From contig JANRIF010000214.1 in assembly GCA_033765245.1 (NCBI GenBank), positions 1-27,636 on the forward strand: 27,636 bases of DNA, read 5' to 3'. The translations under genes were made by a program, and so were the position numbers. Of this stretch, positions 23,292 through 27,636 are shown piece after piece. The number at the start of each line of letters is the position of its first letter. The stretch's first letter is position 1. The notes under the pieces were generated by a model. It did not search any database. It saw nothing but the letters and a program-made list of their open reading frames with translations, and had not been told where the DNA came from. This DNA comes from GCA-002840015 sp033765245. Lineage in GTDB: Bacteria; Pseudomonadota; Gammaproteobacteria; Xanthomonadales; Xanthomonadaceae.

Positions 23292-25585
23292 GCCAGCACT
23301 CCCTCCAGTTTGACGGGCCGCTCGCTATCGGTCTTGGCCAAGGCAACGGACGGCCCAGCACTGTGCTTGGCGGCCTGGAACGCCGCGGTGGCGTTGTTGA
23401 ACGCAGCGCCGGCACCGGCCCCAACCGTCGTCCAGGTTTCCGGAAGCGCGGTGACCAACGCCGAGTCATCGCTCAACGCGGGCGGTCGCAGGCTCGCGCC
23501 CACCAACGCGGTCGCTGTCTGCAAATCGAACCGCGCTGTGTTCTTCTTCAGCCATTCAACCGTGTTCTGCTGTGGCACGCGAATGACGATTGTGTGGATC
23601 GTGCGTTTGTCCTCGCACGCCGGCGGGACCACGTCCTCGGGTTGCGGCGATAGCACGATGCCTGCCGTCAGCAGGTCGAACGGTGGTCGGTTCAACGCTT
23701 CGGCCTGGGTCAAGGTGCAATAGCTGCCCGGGCTGAATCGATCCATGACCGCGCTACCGGGCACGGCCATCACAACGCCTTTGCGCTCCGCCAGCGGCAT
23801 GCCGTCAACGCGGTCGATCAGCAGGCCCAACGGGGCCCGACGCTGGACGAAGCGCAAGGCGCCGGATGGCGGCACGACGGCCATGGACGCATCCTGTTCG
23901 CCGCTGCGGGGCCGTGGGTTCAGGACTACCGCCGGGTCCTGCATCGACTCGGCCTGCAGGTTCCTCGGTTCGTCCAGTTCATTTTTCATCAGGTCGAGCA
24001 GGGTCGCGGGTGCCTGCAGCACGTCCTTCGAGGCACTTCCGAATGAGAAGGTCTCGTCCCAGGAAATGTCGAACAAGAAGGTTTCGATGGTCAGCCGACC
24101 GCGAACCGTCAGCGGGCCCGGACCGCTGACCGTGCCGTCCAGACGCACGCCTCCGAAACTGAAGCCACCGGCGCGCACATCGAAGCCTGCGGCACAGGAC
24201 GCCGTGAAGAAGAACGGCCGAAATTGCACCAGCGCATCGACTTGCAGGAAGCCGTGTGCGCTCAACCCGCAGGAGATCGACGCCTCGACCAGCGCTCCCA
24301 GCTGAATCGTATTGGTGGTGACAGCGAAGTAACCCTGGGCCCGCATCGACATGGGGCCGACCGGCAGGTCCAGACTCATGCCGACACGGCGCAGGGCCGG
24401 AAGGCGTGCCGGCTCGGGGTTGAAGCCGGGATAGAACCCGCCGACGGACAGCACGACGTACGCGGGGCTGCCCCACGACAGTCGCAGCGCACCATCGCCA
24501 TAGACCTTGAACACGCCCAGCGCATGACTGTCGACCAGGCTGGCATCGATGGACACCAGCGACTGCGCCGGATCGATCTGTCCCAGCACGTCCAGCCGCA
24601 AGTTTAGCAGTCCTGGCAGGCCGGGAATCCCAATCCTGGCCACGCCGACAATGACGAACTTGACCGAGGGGAACTCCACGACAACCCCGACATCGAGCGA
24701 CATGAGGCTGCCCACGTCCAATGACAGCCACGAGAGCCGCACCGTCGGGCCCACAACGTGGAGCCCGATTTGGTCGGGAAACAGCTGTGAAACGTCCGCC
24801 AGCAAACTCACCGGAGACGCCGATGGCGATTCCGCGAACAGGACGTTCCCCGCCGCTCCCGTGCGTACCGCGGTGGCGAGCGCATCAGTGTCAGCCTGCC
24901 GGTTGATGCCCGCGATGCCACCCACCCGATCGAGCGAGAAACCGAACGACAGCTGGATGGGCGGGCGAAACGTCAGGCCGAGGATCGCGAATACCGAGGG
25001 GGCCCCGTCGGGCAGCAGCCGAGTCAATGCGGCGCTGGCGTTGGCGACAACCGGACCCAGCGGCAGGCTCATGGTGCCGCCGAAGCCGTTCTCCAACCGC
25101 ACCAAGGCGCCTCCACCAAGCCCCTTCCCGACGCCGGGCATCGCCAGAGAGGCATGGACGGCAACTGGCCGGAGGGGGCCTACCTGTACCGTAGGCAAGC
25201 TCAGCCCTCCACCGTGCTTGGGTAGGACGACCAGCGACGAGGACGCCAGGCCCAGCTTGAAGGGTCCCAGCTCGAACGACCCGGAAAGTCCATCCACCGA
25301 TGACCAGTCGACCGCCGAGGCCAACTCTGCCAAGGCCGGTACCTGGGGTAACCCGGCCAGCAAGTAAGTACGCAAAGTTCCCTTCAGCGCGCTCTTGGCT
25401 GCCTCAAACTCCGCCAACGCAGCATTCCAGGCCGCATCATCGGGAGCCGCAGACGCTGCCTGAGTCAATGCGGCGCCAGCGGCAACGAACCGATCCAAGG
25501 CAGGAATTGGTGCTGCAGGTCCCAGCGCGGCCCTCACAGCGCTACTGAACTCCTGCGCATAGCCTTCGAAGTCGGTGTTCGCCAC
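23288..25585 (-). CDS. DUF6603-like beta-rich repeat protein, first gene of the giant-protein operon
   Basis: A 765-residue protein. A short helical N-terminal domain (about 1-90) is followed by about 450 residues of alternating hydrophobic and Gly-rich beta strands (patterns such as FELGPFKLGLASSSLVV, FRPPIQLSFGFSLDRVGG, DGTVSGPGPLTVRGRLTIET). This matches my memory of DUF6603, a domain of unknown function with a long beta-sheet or barrel-like fold. A helical C-terminal part ends with a segment rich in Ala and Val. I chose GTG at 25585 because GGAAGGGA lies 9 bases before it; the frame is open to GTG 25663, which has no ribosome-binding site. There is no signal peptide with either start. It is the promoter-proximal gene and overlaps the next by ATGA. 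Confidence 0.7.
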   Translation of the reverse strand: MANTDFEGYAQEFSSAVRAALGPAAPIPALDRFVAAGAALTQAASAAPDDAAWNAALAEFEAAKSALKGTLRTYLLAGLPQVPALAELASAVDWSSVDGLSGSFELGPFKLGLASSSLVVLPKHGGGLSLPTVQVGPLRPVAVHASLAMPGVGKGLGGGALVRLENGFGGTMSLPLGPVVANASAALTRLLPDGAPSVFAILGLTFRPPIQLSFGFSLDRVGGIAGINRQADTDALATAVRTGAAGNVLFAESPSASPVSLLADVSQLFPDQIGLHVVGPTVRLSWLSLDVGSLMSLDVGVVVEFPSVKFVIVGVARIGIPGLPGLLNLRLDVLGQIDPAQSLVSIDASLVDSHALGVFKVYGDGALRLSWGSPAYVVLSVGGFYPGFNPEPARLPALRRVGMSLDLPVGPMSMRAQGYFAVTTNTIQLGALVEASISCGLSAHGFLQVDALVQFRPFFFTASCAAGFDVRAGGFSFGGVRLDGTVSGPGPLTVRGRLTIETFLFDISWDETFSFGSASKDVLQAPATLLDLMKNELDEPRNLQAESMQDPAVVLNPRPRSGEQDASMAVVPPSGALRFVQRRAPLGLLIDRVDGMPLAERKGVVMAVPGSAVMDRFSPGSYCTLTQAEALNRPPFDLLTAGIVLSPQPEDVVPPACEDKRTIHTIVIRVPQQNTVEWLKKNTARFDLQTATALVGASLRPPALSDDSALVTALPETWTTVGAGAGAAFNNATAAFQAAKHSAGPSVALAKTDSERPVKLEGVLA

Positions 25586-26056
25586 GACTCGGCATCCCTT
25601 CCAACCCGCCGCGGCACTGGCCGCCCAACTCGATGAACGCCCCAAGCGGTAAAGATCGGCCACTTGTCAACGCACGGGCGCTGGCCGGAGGCGCGTGTAC
25701 GTCCATGTGCTCGGTTAAGTGAACGAAACCCTAGTCCTGTCAAGCATGGGCTGTCGAGAAGTCCCGAATTCCACACCCAAAGCCGATTCAAGAGTGGCCA
25801 GCAAAAGGTGGGAAACCTACAAGCTAGTGCGAACAAACAGGAAGGGCTAGGGACTGCTTCCCACACTAAAATCCGGATACCCAAACTTTTGTGGGGGCGC
25901 TTGGGGACACGGGTTCTGAGGTTATGCCAGTTTTCCCCGTTGATCCGTCACTGTCATTCCACCGACTGCGCACGCCTGGATCTCGCGCGAACAGCGAAGC
26001 TGGTCCGGAGGGCGGCGGGCATGGACCGCCCGCCGTAAGGCTGGAATCCAGCGACT
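25586..26056. other. Upstream region of the giant-protein operon, with repeats
   Basis: These 471 bases hold no gene I can support. On the minus strand TTGACA occurs at 25743-25738 and again at 25670-25665, but neither has a convincing -10 box at 16-18 bases; the first is the better promoter candidate for the leftward operon. The right copy of the bracketing inverted repeat (25859-25895) and a hairpin-type intergenic repeat (about 25950-26060) lie further upstream, next to the transposase remnant. Confidence 0.45.
25859..25895 (-). repeat. Right copy of the inverted repeat bracketing the ISL3 gene and giant-protein operon
   Basis: On the minus strand this reads CCACAAAAGTTTGGGTATCC followed by GGATTTTAGTGTGGG. 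It matches 10166-10198 on the plus strand at about 22 of 25 core positions. It faces inward toward the operon. Confidence 0.6.
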
Positions 26057-26060
26057 TCAG
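25950..26060. repeat. Xanthomonad-type intergenic repeat with hairpin
   Basis: The segment begins near GTCATTCC and ends GGCTGGAATCCAGCGACTTC, so its ends carry ATTCC/GGAAT in inverted order, as in the common GTCATTCC...GGAATCCAGCGAC repeats of xanthomonads. Inside, CGGCGGGC (26013-26020) and GCCCGCCG (26028-26035) form an 8-bp stem with loop ATGGACC. It abuts the 3' end of the transposase remnant. Confidence 0.55.
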
Positions 26061-26755
26061 CTTCCTACCCGGTGGCCGGCCGAAAGGCTCCACGTTGATT
26101 CAGAAACGTAACGGCGGCCCAGTTTCTGATCGGCGTTCTGACGGGTGAAGCTCCATTGGATGGTGCGTCGCTCGGTGTTGCGTCGACGCTGCCATGCGTT
26201 AACTTCGCTGACCAAGCTCTGCATGTCGGGAACGCGGCGATCCAGGCACTGACGAGAGAGCACGCCGATTTCGATCTCGGCCATGTTGAGCCAACTGGCA
26301 TGCTTGGGCGTGTAGTGGAACACGACGTGCTTGAGCAGGGTGCTGGCAGCTTCCACGCCGAGCACGTCCTCGAAGGCCTTTCGAAAATGCGTGTTCAAGT
26401 TGTCCAGCACGAGGTGAACGCGCCGCGCGGAACGGTAGACCCGCTCCAGCAGATCGCGGGCGAACGCGACGAACTCGACCTTGCCGCCGCGATGCGCGGT
26501 GACTGCCACGAACCGCTGGCCGGCCTGCGGTTCGACCGCCACGAGCAGATTGCAGGTGCCTCGTCGGACGTACTCGTAGTCCTCTCGCAGCGGGGTGCCT
26601 GAACGGATGGTCAGCGGGGCGCGCGAATGGGCAAGCAACTGCGTGCGCTTTTCGTCGATGCACACGACCGGGTTGGCTCGACTGTAGGGCCGAGCATAGA
26701 GTCTCAACAGGCCGTACATCCGGCTCCGGTACTCCTCGGTCAGTGCCCCAACGCA
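26057..26755 (-). pseudogene. IS630-family transposase remnant (5' part decayed)
   Basis: The catalytic DDE_3 half is intact: VVCIDEKRTQLLAHSRAPL with the first Asp, VHLVLDNLNTHFRK with the second, and SWLNMAEIEIGVLSRQCL with the Glu. The frame begins at CVGALTEEYRSRM right after a TAG at 26758-26756. Upstream of that stop the same frame still reads LKPWCRLM, where members of this group normally have LKPW...MWCVGALT, so a Trp codon TGG has become TAG. Further upstream the similarity fades and shifts frame, and the DNA-binding domain is lost. The C-terminus runs about 20 residues past the usual end into repeat sequence. The gene should be inactive. Confidence 0.85.
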
Positions 26756-26857
26756 CTACATCAGCCGGCACCAGGGTTTGAGGCAGTATTTTTGAACGCT
26801 CCCGGATCGATGCCCGGGCAGGCTGCGCGAGACCGTCGGCAAGCGTCTTCGGCAAAA

Positions 26858-26910
26858 CGCGCTACGCGAAGTCAAGGGAGTTTGGTACACCGCCGTTTTC
26901 GCGTAGCGCG
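26858..26910. repeat. Perfect 13-bp inverted repeat with 27-base spacer
   Basis: CGCGCTACGCGAA at 26858-26870 is exactly complementary to TTCGCGTAGCGCG at 26898-26910. The arms could form a strong hairpin in RNA or DNA. It lies 58 bases beyond the uppP stop, so it may terminate or stabilise the uppP transcript, or be a small palindromic repeat element. Confidence 0.65.
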
Positions 26911-26953
26911 ACGCGGCTGGCGACGCCCGGCGGCGGTCGCAGTAGACAGGCAT

Positions 26954-26967
26954 TTTTTCACAAGCTC
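26954..26967 (-). repeat. Copy 2 of the edge motif, directly after uppP
   Basis: On the minus strand the uppP stop TGA is followed at once by GAGCTTGTGAAAAAATGCC. The first 14 bases counted from the last A of the stop are identical to 6533-6546 in the opposite orientation. Confidence 0.5.
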
Positions 26968-27636
26968 TCAGGCCCCCGGCAGCCACAGCAACAGCAGCAC
27001 GCCCAGCACGATGCGGTAGAGCGCGAAGGCGGTGAAGCGATGGCTCTGGATGTAGCCCAGCAGCCATTTCACCGCCACGAACGCAGTCACCGTGGATGCC
27101 GCGAACGCCACCGCCAGCGCCGCCCAGTCTTCCTGCGCCGGTTCGCCCAGGTGCTTGAGCAGGTGATAGCCGCTGGCCGCGAACATGGTCGGGATGCCGA
27201 CCAGGAACGCAAACTCGGTGGCGGCCTTGCGATCGCCGGTGCCCAGCAGCAGGGCGATGAAAATGGTGGCGCTCGAACGCGAGGTGCCGGGAAAGATCGC
27301 CGCCACCACCTGCGCCAGCCCCACCGCGATCGCCACGATCCAGGTGATCCGGGCGCTGGGCGGGCGACGTTCGGCCAGACGCTCGGCCACGATCATCCAG
27401 ATGCCGCCGACGATCAGCGCCCAGGCCACCGGCGCCACCGTCTCGGGCAGCACGAAGCCCAGGCGCGTCACCAGCCAGCCGAGCCCGGCGGTGATGAGAA
27501 ACGCCAGGGTCAGCTTGAGCGCGTAGTCGCGCGTATCGGCATCGCCCAGACCGGTCGCCAGCGCCCACACGCGCTGGCGATAGATCAGCGTTACCGCCAG
27601 GATCGCACCGGCCTGGATCACGATGTTGAACAGGTC
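26968..27636 (-). CDS. uppP: Undecaprenyl-diphosphate phosphatase UppP/BacA (N-terminus beyond window)
   Basis: The last 222 residues of an integral inner-membrane enzyme that removes the terminal phosphate from undecaprenyl diphosphate, recycling the lipid carrier for peptidoglycan and other envelope polymers. The visible part opens with FNIVIQAGAILAVTL, and the catalytic loop IFPGTSRSSATI has the PGTSRS motif with its essential Ser and Arg. Several hydrophobic helices follow, ending LLLLWLPGA. The other conserved region, with the catalytic Glu and the SSTGHL motif, lies about 40 residues earlier, outside the window. The usual SRSG is SRSS here, a mild change. It is a core gene and marks the right edge of the accessory region. 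Confidence 0.93.
   Translation of the reverse strand, partial: DLFNIVIQAGAILAVTLIYRQRVWALATGLGDADTRDYALKLTLAFLITAGLGWLVTRLGFVLPETVAPVAWALIVGGIWMIVAERLAERRPPSARITWIVAIAVGLAQVVAAIFPGTSRSSATIFIALLLGTGDRKAATEFAFLVGIPTMFAASGYHLLKHLGEPAQEDWAALAVAFAASTVTAFVAVKWLLGYIQSHRFTAFALYRIVLGVLLLLWLPGA

Larger units (their letters stand above)
26756..26967. other. Decayed IS630 5' region and uppP downstream region
   Basis: These 212 bases hold the degenerate 5' end of the IS630 gene (LADGLAQ- and LKPW-like fragments in different frames), a perfect 13-bp inverted repeat at 26858-26910, and the edge motif next to the uppP stop. No functional gene is seen. Confidence 0.5.

Noticed and set aside
11792..25585. Contractile injection system or phage-tail cluster
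   Set aside because: No sheath, tube, baseplate, spike or AAA+ ATPase gene was recognised in the window. Large proteins alone are not enough for that call.
1..27636. CRISPR array, tRNA or rRNA gene, integrase with attachment site
   Set aside because: No regularly spaced direct repeats, no tRNA-like or rRNA-like sequence and no tyrosine or serine integrase was seen on either strand.

Overview
The window is GC-rich bacterial DNA. The gene families (a GspE-type ATPase, an LTA4H-like M1 aminopeptidase, threonine aldolase, a PEBP/YbhB protein and UppP) together with intergenic repeats of the type found in xanthomonads suggest a gammaproteobacterium of the Lysobacterales (Xanthomonadaceae or Rhodanobacteraceae). 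That placement is an inference from gene content and style; there is no rRNA or other marker here.

Layout. (1) 1-6528 is ordinary chromosomal sequence: the tail of a membrane protein, a GspE/PilB-type ATPase (-), an M1 aminopeptidase and an alpha/beta hydrolase in a two-gene unit (+), L-threonine aldolase (-) and a YbhB/PEBP protein (+). (2) 6529-10165 is accessory: a leftward set of small secreted or membrane-anchored proteins that has been duplicated and fused (one gene is an evident chimera), and a Fic-domain gene split by an in-frame amber codon. (3) 10166-11791 holds an ISL3-family transposase and its flanks. (4) 11792-25585 is one long leftward gene set, the most interesting part of the window: a DUF6603-like beta-rich protein (765 aa), three very large proteins without recognisable enzymatic motifs (842, 1265 and 504 aa), a 49-aa small protein, a 282-aa protein broken by one extra G in a G8 tract, a hemopexin-repeat plus aspzincin-like (M35-type) metallopeptidase fusion, and a cytoplasmic-looking serine beta-lactamase-fold protein. 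The first five genes are stitched together by ATGA or TGATG overlaps. (5) 25586-26967 is repeats and a decayed IS630-family transposase. (6) 26968-27636 is undecaprenyl-diphosphate phosphatase (uppP), truncated by the window edge.

Interpretation. The segment between ybhB and uppP looks like an accessory island: it carries transposases, broken genes and repeat motifs. A 14-base motif follows both flanking core genes in opposite orientation, and a second, longer inverted repeat brackets the ISL3 gene plus the giant-protein operon. The operon is best viewed as a conserved but uncharacterised multi-protein system. Three of its large proteins resemble families I recall, from memory and unverified, occurring next to each other in actinobacteria and proteobacteria. 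The metallopeptidase and the serine hydrolase could be processing enzymes or effectors. No phage-tail sheath, tube or baseplate gene, no CRISPR array, no tRNA and no known secretion apparatus was seen in the window, so the mechanism stays open.
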